A DNA stretch of 64,000 nucleotides from Calliopsis andreniformis (lineage: Eukaryota; Arthropoda; Insecta; Hymenoptera; Andrenidae), in NCBI RefSeq assembly GCF_051401765.1, contig NW_027480423.1, positions 2,046,001 through 2,110,000 of the forward strand. The letters run 5' to 3'. The position numbers were made by a program, and so were the translations under genes. Positions 10,965 through 25,400 of the stretch are shown in pieces (the first letter of the stretch is position 1; every line of letters begins with the position of its first letter). The notes beneath the pieces were generated by a model that saw nothing but the letters and a program-made list of their open reading frames with translations, was not told the DNA's origin and ran no database searches.

Positions 10965-13900
10965 CGAATAATTGCAACCAGTGTGAAAGTTATGGTCATT
11001 TCTACGTTCCGGGCAACCTAGGCTTCACTCTAGGCCGTTGTTCCACCAGATCGAATAGTTAGGGCCTAAGAAGTGAACGCCAGAAGCATAAAATACAATA
11101 TAAATACAACAGTTTTTCCATCATATAAAACGAATGATACAACCAGTGTGAAAGTTATGGTCATTTCTACGTGCCGGGCAACCTAGGCTTCACTCTAGGG
11201 CGTTGCTCCACCAGATCGAATAGTTAGGGCCTTAGAAGTCAACGCCCGAAGCATAAACTACAAAATAAATACAACAGTCTTTCAATCGTATAAAACGAAT
11301 AATTGCAACCTGTGTGAAGGTTATGGTCATATCTACGTTCCGGACAAACTAGGCTTCACTGTAGGGTGTTGCTCCACCAGATCGAATAGGTAGGGCCATA
11401 GAAGTCAACGCCCGAAGCATAAAATACGATAAATATACGAGAGTTTTTGCATCGTATAACAGGAATAATTGCAACCAGTGTGGAAGTGATGGTCATTTCT
11501 ACGTTCCAGGCAACCTCGGTTTCACTATAGGGCGTTGTACCACCAGATCAAATAGTTATGGCCTAAGAAGTCAACGCCAGGGGCATAAAATACAACATAA
11601 ATACAACAGACTTTCCATCGTATATAATGTATATTTGCAAACATTGTGAAAGTAATGGTCATTTCTACGTACCGGGCAACCTAGGCTTCACTTTAGGGCG
11701 TTGCTCCACCACATCACATAGTTAGGGCCTTAGATGTCAAAGCCAGAATCATAAAATACGATATAAATACAACAGCATTGCCATCGTATAAAATGAATAA
11801 TTGCAAACAGTGTGAATGATATGGACATTTCTACGTTCCGGGCAACCTAGGCTTCACTCTATGGCGTTCATCCACCACATCGAATAGCTACGGCCTCTGA
11901 AGTCAACGCGTGAAGCATAAAATACTATAAAAATACAACAGTCTTTCCATCCTGTAACAGGAATAATTGAAACCCGTGTGAAAGTGATGGTCATTTCTAC
12001 GTTCCGGGCAACCTAGGTTTCACACTAGGGCGTTGCTCCTCCAGATCAATCAGTTAGGGCCTTAGAAGTCAACGCCCGAAGCATAAAATGCAAAATAAAT
12101 AGAACAGTTTTTCCATTGTATAAAACGAATAATTGCTACCAGTGTAAAAGTTATGGTCATTTCTACGTTCCGGGCAACCTAGGCTTCACCATAGGGCGTT
12201 GTTCCACCAGATCGAATAGTTAGGGCCTAAGAAGTCAACGCCAGATGCATAAAATACAATATAAATGTAACAGTTTTTCCATCGTATAAAATGCGTAATA
12301 GCAACCAGTGTGAAAGTTATGGTCATTTCTACGTTCCGGGCAACCTAGGCTTCACTCTAGGGCGTTGCTCCACCAGATCAAACAGTTAGGGTCTTAGATG
12401 TCAACGCCAGAAGCATAAAATACAATAAAGGTGCAACAGTTTTTCCATCGTATAATAGGAATAACTGCAACCAGTGTGAAAGTACTGGTCATTTCTACGT
12501 TCCGGGTAACCTAGGCTTCACTCTAGGGCGTTGCTCCACGAGATCGAAAAGCTAGGTACTTAGAATTAAACGCGAGAAGAATAAAATACAATATAAGTAC
12601 AACAGTTTTTCCATCGTATAAATTGAATATTTGCAAACATTGTGAAAGGAATGGTCATTTCTACGTTCCGGGCAACCTATGCGACACTCTAGAGCGTTGC
12701 TCCACCACATCTAATAGCTATGGCCTTAAAAGTCATCGCCAGAAGAATAAAATGCAATATAAATACAACAGCTTTTCCATCGTATAAAATGAATAATTGC
12801 AACCCGTGTGAAAGTGATGGTCATTTCTACGTTCCGGGCAACCTATGCTTCGCTCTAGGGCGTTGCTCCTCCAGATCAAATAGTTGAGGGCCTTAGAAGT
12901 CAACGCCAGAAGCATAAAATACGATATAAATACAACAGCTTTTGAATCGTATAAAACGAATAATAGGAACCAGTGTGAAAGTTATGGTCATTTCTGCGTT
13001 CCGGGCAACCTAGGCTTCAATCTAGGGCGTTGCTCCGCCAAATCAAACAGTTAGGGCCTTAGACGTCAACGCCCGAAGCATAAAATGCAAAATAAATAGA
13101 ACGGTTTTTCCATTGTATAAGACGAATAATTGCTACCAGTGTAAAAGTTATGGTCTTTTCTATGTTCCGGGCAACCTAGGCTTCACACTAGGGCGTTGCT
13201 CCTCCAGATCAATCTGTTAGGGCCTTAGAAGTCAACGCCCGAAGCATAAAATGCAAAATAAATAGAACAGTTTTTCCATTGTATAAAACGAATAATTGCT
13301 ACCAGTGTAAAAGTTATGGTCTTTTCTATGTTCCGGGCAACCTAGGCTTCACCCTAGGGCGTTGTTCCACCAGATCGAATAGTTAGGGCCTAAGTAGTGA
13401 ACGCCAGAAGCATAAAATACAATATAAATACAACAGTTTAACCATCATATAAAACGAATGATAGCAACCAGTGTGAAAGCTATGGTCATTTCTACGTTCC
13501 GGGCAACCTAGGCTTCACTCTAGGCCGTTGTTCCACCAGATCGAATGGTTAGGGCCTTAGAAGTCAACGCCCGAAGCATAAAATACAAAATAAATAGAAC
13601 AGTTTTTCCATCGTATAAAACGAATAATTGCTACCAGTGTGAAAGTTATGGTCATTTCTACTTTCCGGGCAACCTACGCTTCACCCTAGGGCATTGTTCC
13701 ACCAGATGGAATAGTTAGGGCCTAAGAAGTCAACGCCAGAAGCGTAAAATACGATATAAATACAACAGCTTTTCCATCGTATAAAACGAATAATTGCAAC
13801 CAGTGTGAAAGTTATGGTCATTTCTACGTTCCGGGCAACCTAGGCTTCACCCAAGGGCGTTCCTCCAACAGATTGAGTAGTTAGGGCCTTAGAAGTCAAT

Positions 13901-14325
13901 GCCCGAAGCATAAAATGCAATAAATATACAACAGTTTTTCCATTGTATAGCAGGAATAATTTGCAACCAGTGTGATAGTAGTGGTCATTTCTGCGTTCCG
14001 GGCAACCTAGGGTTCTCTCCAGGGCGTTGCTCCCCCAGATCGAATAGTTACGGCCTAAGAAGTCAACGCCAGAAGCATAAAATACGATAAAGATGCAACA
14101 GTTTTTCCATCGTATAAAACGAATAATTGCAACAAGTGTGAGAGTTATGGTCATTTCTACATTCCGGGCAACCTAGGCTTCACTCTAGGGCGTTGCTCCT
14201 CCAGACCGAATAGTTAGGTCCTTAGAAGTCAACGCCCGAAGCATAAAATACGATATAAATATAACAGTTTTTCCATCGTATAAAACGAATAATAGCAACC
14301 AGTGTGAAAGTTATGGACATTTCTA
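10965..14325 (+). repeat. Twenty-monomer block, copy 1 of an ~11.5-kb-spaced repeat
   Basis: The block recurs at about 22,425-26,119. The offset steps from 11,460 (69 monomers) to 11,295 (68) and then 11,794 (71). Relative to this copy, the later one has lost one monomer near 23,180 (copy 1 has the extra one at about 11,720-11,885) and gained three monomers around 24.0-24.5 kb. Shared rare variants include GATACAACCAG or GATAACAACCAG, AAATATACGAGAG, CCAGGGGCATAAAA, CCAGATGCATAAAA, AAATGCGTAATAGC, CTTTTGAATCG and CTCCTCCAGACCGAATAG. Confidence 0.8.
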
Positions 14326-14714
14326 CGTTCCGGGCTACCTAGGCTTCACTCTAGGGCGCTGCTCCACCAGATCAAACAGTTAGGGCCTTAGATGTCAACG
14401 CCAGAAGCATACAATACAATAAAGGTGCAACAGTTTTTCCATCGTATAACAGGAATAACTGCAACCAGTGTGAAAGTACTGGTCATTTCTACGTTCCGGG
14501 TAACCTATGTTTCACTCTAGGGCGTTGCTCCACGAGATCGAAGAGCTAGGGCCTTAGAAGACAACGCCCGAAGCATAAAATACAAAAGAAATAGAACGGT
14601 TTTTCCATTGTATAAAACGAATAAATGCTACCAGTGTAAAAGTTATGGTCTTTTCTACGTTCCGGGCAACCTAGGCTTCACCCTAGGGCGTTGCTCCAAC
14701 AGATGGAATAGTTA

Positions 14715-16160
14715 GGGCCTTAGAAGTCAACGCCCGAAGCATAAAAGGCAATAAAAATACAACAGTTTTTCCATCGTATAACAGGATTAATTGCAACCAG
14801 TTTGAAAGTGATGGTCATTTCTACGTTCCGGGCAACCTATGTTTCACTCTAGGGCGTTGTTCCATGAGATCGAAAAGCTAGGGACTTAGCATTCAACGCC
14901 AGAAGAATAAAATACAATATAAGTACAACAGTTTTTCCATCGTATAAAATGAATATTTGCATACATTGTGAAAGTAATGGTCATTTCTACGTTCCGGGCA
15001 ACCTATGCGACACTCTAGAGCATTGCTCCACCATATCTAATAGCTACGGCCTTAAAAGTCATCGCCAGAAGAATAAAATGCAATATAAATACAACAGCTT
15101 TTCCATCGTATAAAATGAATAATTGCAAACAGTGTGAAAGTAATGGTCATTTGTACGTTCCGGGCAACCTAGGCTTCATTCTAGGGCGTTGCTCCACCAG
15201 ATCGAATAGTTGAGGGCCTTAGAAGTCAACGCCAGAAGCATAAAGTACGATATAAATACAACAGCTTTTCCGTCGTATAAAACGAATAATAGCAACCAGT
15301 GTGAAAGTTATGGTCATTTCTACGTACCGGGCAACCTAGGCTCCACCCTAGGGCGTTGCTCCACCAAATCGAATAGCTAGGACCTTAGATGTCAAAGCCA
15401 GAAGCATAAAATACGATATAAATAGAACAGCTTTTCCATCGTATAAAAGGAATAATTGCAAACAGTGTGAAAGTAATGGTCATTTCTACGTTCCGCGCAA
15501 ACTAGGCTTCACTCCAGGGCGTTGCTCCACCAGATCGAATAGCTAGGGCCTAAGAAGTCAACACCAGAATAATAAAATACAAAATAAACACAACAGCCTT
15601 TACACCGTATAAAACGAGTAATTGCAACCTGTGTGAAGGTTATGGTCATATCTACGTTCCGGGCAACATAGGCTTCACTGTAGAGCGTTCCTCCACCAGA
15701 TCGAAATGTTAGGGCCTAAGAAGTCAACGCCCGAAGCATAAAATACGATATAAATACAACAGCATTGCCATCGTATAAAATGAATAATTGCAAGCAGTGT
15801 GAATGATATGGACATTTCTACGTTCCGGGCAACCTAGGCTTCACTCTATGGCGTTCATCCACCACATCGAATAGCTACGGCCTCTGAAGTCAACGCGTGA
15901 AGCATAAAATACTATAAAAATACAACAGTCTTTCCATCCTGTAACAGGAATAATTGCATCCCGTGTAAAAGTGATGGTCATTTCTACGTTCGAGGCAACC
16001 TAGGCTTCACTCTAGGGCGTTGCTCCACCAGATCGAATAGTTAGGGCCTTAGAAGTCAACGCCCGAAGCATAAAATATAAAATAAATAGAACAGTTTTTC
16101 CATCGTATAAAACGAATAATTGCTACCAGTGTGAAAGTTATGGTCATTTCTACTTTCCGG
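14715..16160 (+). repeat. Nine-monomer segment related to the 11-monomer tandem unit
   Basis: Matches 18,369-19,814 at an offset of 3,654 bp (22x166 + 2), and again the second tandem copy 1,828 bp further on. Shared marks in order are ATAAAAGGCAATAAAAATAC, ACAGGATTAATTGC, CTAGAGCATTGC, the GTTGAGGGCC insertion, CCTTTACACCG, GTAGAGCGTTCCTCC, GTGTGAATGATATGG and CATCCTGTAACAGG. This copy has GCCATCG where both later copies have GCCTACG. Confidence 0.85.
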
Positions 16161-17865
16161 GCAACCTAGGCTTCACCCTAGGGCGTTGTTCCACCAGATC
16201 GAATAGTTAGGGCCTAAGAAGTGAACGCCAGAAGCATAAAATACAATATAAATACAACAGTTTAACCATCATATAAAACGAATGATAGCAACCAGTGTGA
16301 AAGCTATGGTCATTTCTACGTTCCGGGCAACCTAGGCTTCACTCTAGGCCGTTGTTCCACCAGATCGAATAGTTAGGGCCTAAGAAGTCAACGCCAGAAG
16401 CATAAAATACGATATAAATACAACAGCTTTTCCATCGTATAAAACGAATAATTGCAGCCAGTGTGAAAGTTATGGTCATTTCTACGTACCGGGCAACCTA
16501 GGCTTTACTCTAGGGCGTTGCTCCACCAGATCGAATAGTTAGGGCCTTAGAAGTCAACGCCGGAAGCATAAAATACATTATAAATACAACAGTTTTTCCA
16601 TCATATAAAACGAATAATTGCTACCAGTGTAAAAGTTATGGTCTTTTCTACGTTCCGGGCAACCTAGGCTTCACTTTAGGGCGTTGCTCCACCAGATCAA
16701 ATAGTTAGGGCCTTAGAAGTCAACGGCCGAAGCATAAAATACAAAATAAATAGAACGGTTTTTCCATTGTATAAAACGAATAATTGCTACCAGTGTAAAA
16801 GTTATGGTCTTTTCTACGTTCCGGGCAACCTAGGCTTCACACTAGGGCATTGCTCCTCCAGATCAATCAGTTAGGGCCTTAGAAGTCAACGCCCGAAGCA
16901 TAAAATGCAAAATAAATAGAACAGTTTTTCCATTGTATAAAACGAATAATTGCTACCAGTGTAAAAGTTATGGTTATTTCTACGTTCCGGGCAACCTAGG
17001 CTTCACCCTAGGGCGTTGTTCCACCAGATCGAATAGTTAGGGCCTAAGAAGTGAACGCCAGAAGCATAAAATACAATATAAATACAACAGTTTATCCATC
17101 ATATAAAACGAATGATAGCAACCAGTGTGAAAGTTATGGTCATTTCTCCGTTCCGGGCAACCTAGGCTTCACTCTAGGCCGTTGTTCCACCAGATCGAAT
17201 AGTTAGGGCCTAAGAAGTGAACGCCAGAAGCATAAAATACAATATAAATACAACAGTTTTTCCATCATATAAAACGAATGATAACAACCAGTGTGAAAGT
17301 TATGGTCATTTCTGCGTTCCGGGCAACCTAGGCTTCAATCTAGGGCGTTGCTCCACCAAATGAAACAGTTAGGGCCTTAGACGTCAACGCCCGAAGCATA
17401 AAATACAAAATAAATAGAACGGTTTTTCCATTGTATAAGACGAATAATTGCTACCAGTGTAAAAGTTATGGTCTTTTCTATGTTCCGGGCAACCTAGGCT
17501 TCACACTAGTGCGTTGCTCCTCCAGATCAATCTGTTAGGGCCTTAGAAGTCAACGCCCGAAGCATAAAATGCAAAATAAATAGAACAGTTTTTCCATTGT
17601 ATAAAATGAATAATTGCTACCAGTGTAAAAGTTATGGTCATTTCTACGTTCCGGGCAACCTAGGCTTCACCCTAGGGCGTTGTTCCACCAGATCGAATAG
17701 TTAGGGCCTAAGAAGTGAACGCCAGAAGCATAAAATACAATATAAATACAACAGTTTAACCATCATATAAAACGAATGATAGCAACCAGTGTGAAAGCTA
17801 TGGTCATTTCTACGTTCCGGGCAACCTAGGCTTCACTCTAGGCCGTTGTTCCACCAGATCGAATA

Positions 17866-19693
17866 GTTAGGGCCTTAGAAGTCAACGCCCGAAGCATAAA
17901 ATACAAAATAAATAGAACAGTTTTTCCATCGTATAAAACGAATAATTGCTACCAGTGTGAAAGTTATGGTCATTTCTACTTTCCGGGCAACCTACGCTTC
18001 ACCCTAGGGCATTGTTCCACCAGATGGAATAGTTAGGGCCTAAGAAGTCAACGCCAGAAGCGTAAAATACGATATAAATACAACAGCTTTTCCATCGTAT
18101 AAAACGAATAATTGCAACCAGTGTGAAAGTTATGGTCATTTCTACGTTCCGGGCAACCTAGGTTTCACCCAAGGGCGTTGCTCCAACAGATTGAGTAGTT
18201 AGGGCCTTAGAAGTCAATGCCCGAAGCATAAAATGCAATAAATATACAACAGTTTTTCCATTGTATAGCAGGAATAATTTGCAACCAGTGTGATAGTAGT
18301 GGTCATTTCTGCGTTCCGGGCAACCTAGGGTTCTCTCCAGGGCGTTGCTCCCCCAGATCGAATAGTTACGGCCTTAGAAGTCAACGCCCGAAGCATAAAA
18401 GGCAATAAAAATACAACAGTTTTTCCATCGTATAACAGGATTAATTGCAACCAGTTTGAAAGTGATGGTCATTTCTACGTTCCGGGCAACCTATGTTTCA
18501 CTCTAGGGCGTTGTTCCACGAGATCGAAAAGCTAGGGACTTAGCATTCAACGCCAGAAGAATAAAATACAATATAAGTACAACAGTTTTTCCATCGTATA
18601 AAATGAATATTTGCATACATTGTGAAAGTAATGGTCATTTCTACGTTCCGGGCAACCTATGCGACACTCTAGAGCATTGCTCCACCATATCTAATAGCTA
18701 CGGCCTTAAAAGTCATCGCCAGAAGAATAAAATGCAATATAAATACAACAGCTTTTCCATCGTATAAAATGAATAATTGCAAACAGTGTGAAAGTAATGG
18801 TCATTTGTACGTTCCGGGCAACCTAGGCTTCACTCTAGGGCGTTGCTCCACCAGATCGAATAGTTGAGGGCCTTAGAAGTCAACGCCAGAAGCATAAAGT
18901 ACGATATAAATACAACAGCTTTTCCATCGTATAAAACGAATAATAGCAACCAGTGTGAAAGTTATGGTCATTTCTACGTACCGGGCAACCTAGGCTCCAC
19001 TCTAGGGCGTTGCTCCACCAAATCGAATAGCTAGGGCCTTATATGTCAAAGCCAGAAGCATAAAATACGATATAAATAGAACAGCTTTTCCATCGTATAA
19101 AAGGAATAATTGCAAACAGTGTGAAAGTAATGGTCATTTCTACGTTCCGCGCAAACTAGGCTTCACTCCAGGGCGTTGCTCCACCAGATCGAATAGCTAG
19201 GGCCTAAGAAGTCAACACCAGAATAATAAAATACAAAATAAACACAACAGCCTTTACACCGTATAAAACGAGTAATTGCAACCTGTGTGAAGGTTATGGT
19301 CATATCTACGTTCCGGGCAACATAGGCTTCACTGTAGAGCGTTCCTCCACCAGATCGAAATGTTAGGGCCTAAGAAGTCAACGCCCGAAGCATAAAATAC
19401 GATATAAATACAACAGCATTGCCTACGTATAAAATGAATAATTGCAAACAGTGTGAATGATATGGACATTTCTACGTTCCGGGCAACCTAGGCTTCACTC
19501 TATGGCGTTCATCCACCACATCGAATAGCTACGGCCTCTGAAGTCAACGCGTGAAGCATAAAATACTATAAAAATACAACAGTCTTTCCATCCTGTAACA
19601 GGAATAATTGCATCCCGTGTAAAAGTGATGGTCATTTCTACGTTCGAGGCAACCTAGGCTTCACTCTAGGGCGTTGCTCCACCAGATCGAATA
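17866..19693 (+). repeat. 11-monomer tandem duplication (1,828 bp), copy 1
   Basis: Tandem with 19,694-21,521. The offset is 1,828 bp: 11x166 plus two one-base insertions, AATAATTTGC and GTTGAGGGCC. The copies appear almost identical along their length and share GCCTACG and CCTTATATGTC, which are absent from the related segment at 14.7-16.2 kb. The left edge is where the upstream ACTCTAGGCCG monomer gives way to TTAGGGCCTTAGAAG. Confidence 0.9.
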
Positions 19694-21521
19694 GTTAGGG
19701 CCTTAGAAGTCAACGCCCGAAGCATAAAATACAAAATAAATAGAACAGTTTTTCCATCGTATAAAACGAATAATTGCTACCAGTGTGAAAGTTATGGTCA
19801 TTTCTACTTTCCGGGCAACCTACGCTTCACCCTAGGGCATTGTTCCACCAGATGGAATAGTTAGGGCCTAAGAAGTCAACGCCAGAAGCGTAAAATACGA
19901 TATAAATACAACAGCTTTTCCATCGTATAAAACGAATAATTGCAACCAGTGTGAAAGTTATGGTCATTTCTACGTTCCGGGCAACCTAGGTTTCACCCAA
20001 GGGCGTTGCTCCAACAGATTGAGTAGTTAGGGCCTTAGAAGTCAATGCCCGAAGCATAAAATGCAATAAATATACAACAGTTTTTCCATTGTATAGCAGG
20101 AATAATTTGCAACCAGTGTGATAGTAGTGGTCATTTCTGCGTTCCGGGCAACCTAGGGTTCTCTCCAGGGCGTTGCTCCCCCAGATCGAATAGTTACGGC
20201 CTTAGAAGTCAACGCCCGAAGCATAAAAGGCAATAAAAATACAACAGTTTTTCCATCGTATAACAGGATTAATTGCAACCAGTTTGAAAGTGATGGTCAT
20301 TTCTACGTTCCGGGCAACCTATGTTTCACTCTAGGGCGTTGTTCCACGAGATCGAAAAGCTAGGGACTTAGCATTCAACGCCAGAAGAATAAAATACAAT
20401 ATAAGTACAACAGTTTTTCCATCGTATAAAATGAATATTTGCATACATTGTGAAAGTAATGGTCATTTCTACGTTCCGGGCAACCTATGCGACACTCTAG
20501 AGCATTGCTCCACCATATCTAATAGCTACGGCCTTAAAAGTCATCGCCAGAAGAATAAAATGCAATATAAATACAACAGCTTTTCCATCGTATAAAATGA
20601 ATAATTGCAAACAGTGTGAAAGTAATGGTCATTTGTACGTTCCGGGCAACCTAGGCTTCACTCTAGGGCGTTGCTCCACCAGATCGAATAGTTGAGGGCC
20701 TTAGAAGTCAACGCCAGAAGCATAAAGTACGATATAAATACAACAGCTTTTCCATCGTATAAAACGAATAATAGCAACCAGTGTGAAAGTTATGGTCATT
20801 TCTACGTACCGGGCAACCTAGGCTCCACTCTAGGGCGTTGCTCCACCAAATCGAATAGCTAGGGCCTTATATGTCAAAGCCAGAAGCATAAAATACGATA
20901 TAAATAGAACAGCTTTTCCATCGTATAAAAGGAATAATTGCAAACAGTGTGAAAGTAATGGTCATTTCTACGTTCCGCGCAAACTAGGCTTCACTCCAGG
21001 GCGTTGCTCCACCAGATCGAATAGCTAGGGCCTAAGAAGTCAACACCAGAATAATAAAATACAAAATAAACACAACAGCCTTTACACCGTATAAAACGAG
21101 TAATTGCAACCTGTGTGAAGGTTATGGTCATATCTACGTTCCGGGCAACATAGGCTTCACTGTAGAGCGTTCCTCCACCAGATCGAAATGTTAGGGCCTA
21201 AGAAGTCAACGCCCGAAGCATAAAATACGATATAAATACAACAGCATTGCCTACGTATAAAATGAATAATTGCAAACAGTGTGAATGATATGGACATTTC
21301 TACGTTCCGGGCAACCTAGGCTTCACTCTATGGCGTTCATCCACCACATCGAATAGCTACGGCCTCTGAAGTCAACGCGTGAAGCATAAAATACTATAAA
21401 AATACAACAGTCTTTCCATCCTGTAACAGGAATAATTGCATCCCGTGTAAAAGTGATGGTCATTTCTACGTTCGAGGCAACCTAGGCTTCACTCTAGGGC
21501 GTTGCTCCACCAGATCGAATA
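19694..21521 (+). repeat. 11-monomer tandem duplication (1,828 bp), copy 2
   Basis: Second tandem copy. Downstream, at about 21,550, the sequence does not start a third copy. It switches to AATATAAAATAAATAG followed by CTTTCCGGGCAACCTAGG, the order found after 16,076. The duplicated unit was therefore inserted between sequences that are contiguous at 16.1 kb. Confidence 0.9.
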
Positions 21522-22424
21522 GTTAGGGCCTTAGAAGTCAACGCCCGAAGAATAAAATATAAAATAAATAGAACAGTTTTTCCATCGTATAAAACGAATA
21601 ATTGCTACCAGTGTGAAAGTTATGGTCATTTCTACTTTCCGGGCAACCTAGGCTTCACCCTAGGGCGTTGTTCCACCAGATCGAATAGTTAGGGCCTAAG
21701 AAGTGAACGCCAGAAGCATAAAATACAATATAAATACAACAGTTTAATCATCATATAAAACGAATGATAGCAACCAGTGTGAAAGCTATGGTCATTTCTA
21801 CGTTCCGGGCAACCTAGGCTTCACTCTAGGCCGTTGTTCCACCAGATCGAATAGTTAGGGCCTAAGAAGTCAACGCCAGAAGCATAAAATACGATATAAA
21901 TACAACAGCTTTTCCATCGTATAAAACGAATAATTGCAGCCAGTGTGAAAGTTATGGTCATTTCTACGTACCGGGCAACCTAGGCTTTACTCTAGGGCGT
22001 TGCTCCACCAGATCGAATAGTTAGGGCCTTAGAAGTCAACGCCGGAAGCATAAAATACATTATAAATACAACAGTTTTTCCATCATATAAAACGAATAAT
22101 TGCTACCAGTGTAAAAGTTATGGTCTTTTCTACGTTCCGGGCAACCTAGGCTTCACACTAGGGCATTGCTCCTCCAGATCAATCAGTTAGGGCCTTAGAA
22201 GTCAACGCCCGAAGCATAAAATGCAAAATAAATAGAACAGTTTTTCCATTGTATAAAACGAATAATTGCTACCAGTGTAAATGTTATGGTCATTTCTACG
22301 TTCCGGGCAACCTAGGCTTCACCCTAGGGCGTTGTTCCACCAGATCGAATAGTTAGGGCCTAAGAAGTGAACGCCAGAAGCATAAAATACAATATAAATA
22401 CAACAGTTTATCCATCATATAAAA

Positions 22425-25400
22425 CGAATGATAGCAACCAGTGTGAAAGTTATGGTCATTTCTACGTTCCGGGCAACCTAGGCTTCACTCTAGGCCGTTG
22501 TTCCACCAGATCGAATAGTTAGGGCCTAAGAAGTGAACGCCAGAAGCATAAAATACAATATAAATACAACAGTTTTTCCATCATATAAAACGAATGATAA
22601 CAACCAGTGTGAAAGTTATGGTCATTTCTACGTGCCGGGCAACCTAGGCTTCACTCTAGGGCGTTGCTCCACCAGATCGAATAGTTAGGGCCTTAGAAGT
22701 CAACGCCCGAAGCATAAACTACAAAATAAATACAACAGTCTTTCAATCGTATAAAACGAATAATTGCAACCTGTGTGAAGGTTATGGTCATATCTACGTT
22801 CCGGACAAACTAGGCTTCACTGTAGGGTGTTGCTCCACCAGATCGAATAGGTAGGGCCATAGAAGTCAACGCCCGAAGCATAAAATACGATAAATATACG
22901 AGAGTTTTTGCATCGTATAACAGGAATAATTGCAACCAGTGTGAAAGTGATGGTCATTTCTACGTTCCAGGCAACCTCGGTTTCACTCTAGGGCGTTGTA
23001 CCACCAGATCAAATAGTTATGGCCTAAGAAGTCAACGCCAGGGGCATAAAATACAACATAAATACAACAGACTTTCCATCGTATATAATGTATATTTGCA
23101 AACATTGTGAAAGTAATGGTCATTTCTACGTACCGGGCAACCTAGGCTTCACTTTAGGGCGTTGCTCCACCACATCGAATAGCTACGGCCTCTGAAGTCA
23201 ACGCGTGAAGCATAAAATACAATAAAAATACAACAGTCTTTCCATCCTGTAACAGGAATAATTGAAACCCGTGTGAAAGTGATGGTCATTTCTACGTTCC
23301 GGGCAACCTAGGTTTCACACTAGGGCGTTGCTCCTCCAGATCAATCAGTTAGGGCCTTAGAAGTCAACGCCCGAAGCATAAAATGCAAAATAAATAGAAC
23401 AGTTTTTCCATTGTATAAAACGAATAATTGCTACCAGTGTAAAAGTTATGGTCATTTCTACGTTCCGGGCAACCTAGGCTTCACCATAGGGCGTTGTTCC
23501 ACCAGATCGAATAGTTAGGGCCTAAGAAGTCAACGCCAGATGCATAAAATACAATATAAATATAACAGTTTTTCCATCGTATAAAATGCGTAATAGCAAC
23601 CAGTGTGAAAGTTATGGTCATTTCTACGTTCCGGGCAACCTAGGCTTCACTCTAGGGCGTTGCTCCACCAGATCAAACAGTTAGGGCCTTAGAGGTCAAC
23701 GCCAGAAGCATAAAATACAATAAAGGTGCAACAGTTTTTCCATCGTATAATAGGAATAACTGCAACCAGTGTGAAAGTACTGGTCATTTCTACGTTCCGG
23801 GTAACCTAGGTTTCACTCTAGGGCGTTGCTCCACGAGATCGAAAAGCTAGGTACTTAGAATTAAACGCCAGAAGAATAAAATACAATATAAGTACAACAG
23901 TTTTTCCATCGTATAAATTGAATATTTGCAAACATTGTGAAAGGAATGGTCATTTCTACGCTCCGGGCAACCTATGCGACACTCTAGAGCGTTGCTCCAC
24001 CACATCTAATAGCTACGGCCTTAAAAGTCATCGCCAGAAGAATAAAATGCAATATAAATACAACAGCTTTTCCATCGTATAAAATGAATAATTGCAAACA
24101 GTGTGAAAGTAATGGTCATTTGTACGTTCCGGGCAACCTAGGCTTCACTCCAGGGCGTTGCTCCACCAGATCGAATAGTTGAGGGCCTTAGAAGTCAACA
24201 CCAGAAGCATAAAGTACGATATAAATACAACAGCTTTTCCATCGTATAAAACGAATAATAGCAACCAGTGTGAAAGTTATGGTCATTTCTACGTTCGGGG
24301 CAACCTAGGCTTCACTCCAGGGCGTTGCTCCACCAGATCAAACAGTTAGGGCCTTAGAAGTCAACGCCCGAAGCATAAAATACAAAAGAAATAGAACGGT
24401 TTTTCCATTGTATAAAACGAATAAATGCTACCAGTGTAAAAGGTATGGTCATTTCTACGTTCCGGGCAACCTAGGCTTCACTCTATGGCGTTCTGCCACC
24501 ACATCGAATAGCTACGGCCACAGAAGTCAATGCCTGAAGTATAAAATACAATAAAAATACAACAGTCTTTCCATCCTATAACAGGAATAATTGCAACCCG
24601 TGTGAAAGTGATGGTCATTTCTACGTTCCGGGCAACCTATGCTTCGCTCTAGGGCGTTGCTCCTCCAGATCGAATAGTTGAGGGCCTTAGAAGTCAACGC
24701 CAGAAGCATAAAATACGATATAAATACAACAGCTTTTGAATCGTATAAAACGAATAGTAGGAACCAGTGTGAAAGTTATGGTCATTTCTGCGTTCCGGGC
24801 AACCTAGGCTTCAATCTAGGGCGTTGCTCCACCAAATCAAACAGTTAGGGCCTTAGACGTCAACGCCCGAAGCATAAAATACAAAATAAATAGAACGGTT
24901 TTTCCATTGTATAAGACGAATAATTGCTACCAGTGTAAAAGTTATGGTCTTTTCTATGTTCCGGGCAACCTAGGCTTCACACTAGGGCGTTGCTCCTCCA
25001 GATCAATCTGTTAGGGCCTTAGAAGTCAACGCCCGAAGCATAAAATGCAAAATAAATAGAACAGTTTTTCCATTGTATAAAACGAATAATTGCTACCAGT
25101 GTAAAAGTTATGGTCATTTCTACGTTCCGGGCAACCTAGGCTTCACCCTAGGGCGTTGTTCCACCAGATCGAATAGTTAGGGCCTAAGAAGTGAACGCCA
25201 GAAGCATAAAATACAATATAAATACAACAGTTTAACCATCATATAAAACGAATGATAGCAACCAGTGTGAAAGCTATGGTCATTTCTACGTTCCGGGCAA
25301 CCTAGGCTTCACTCTAGGCCGTTGTTCCACCAGATCGAATAGTTAGGGCCTTAGAAGTCAACGCCCGAAGCATAAAATACAAAATAAATAGAATAGTTTT

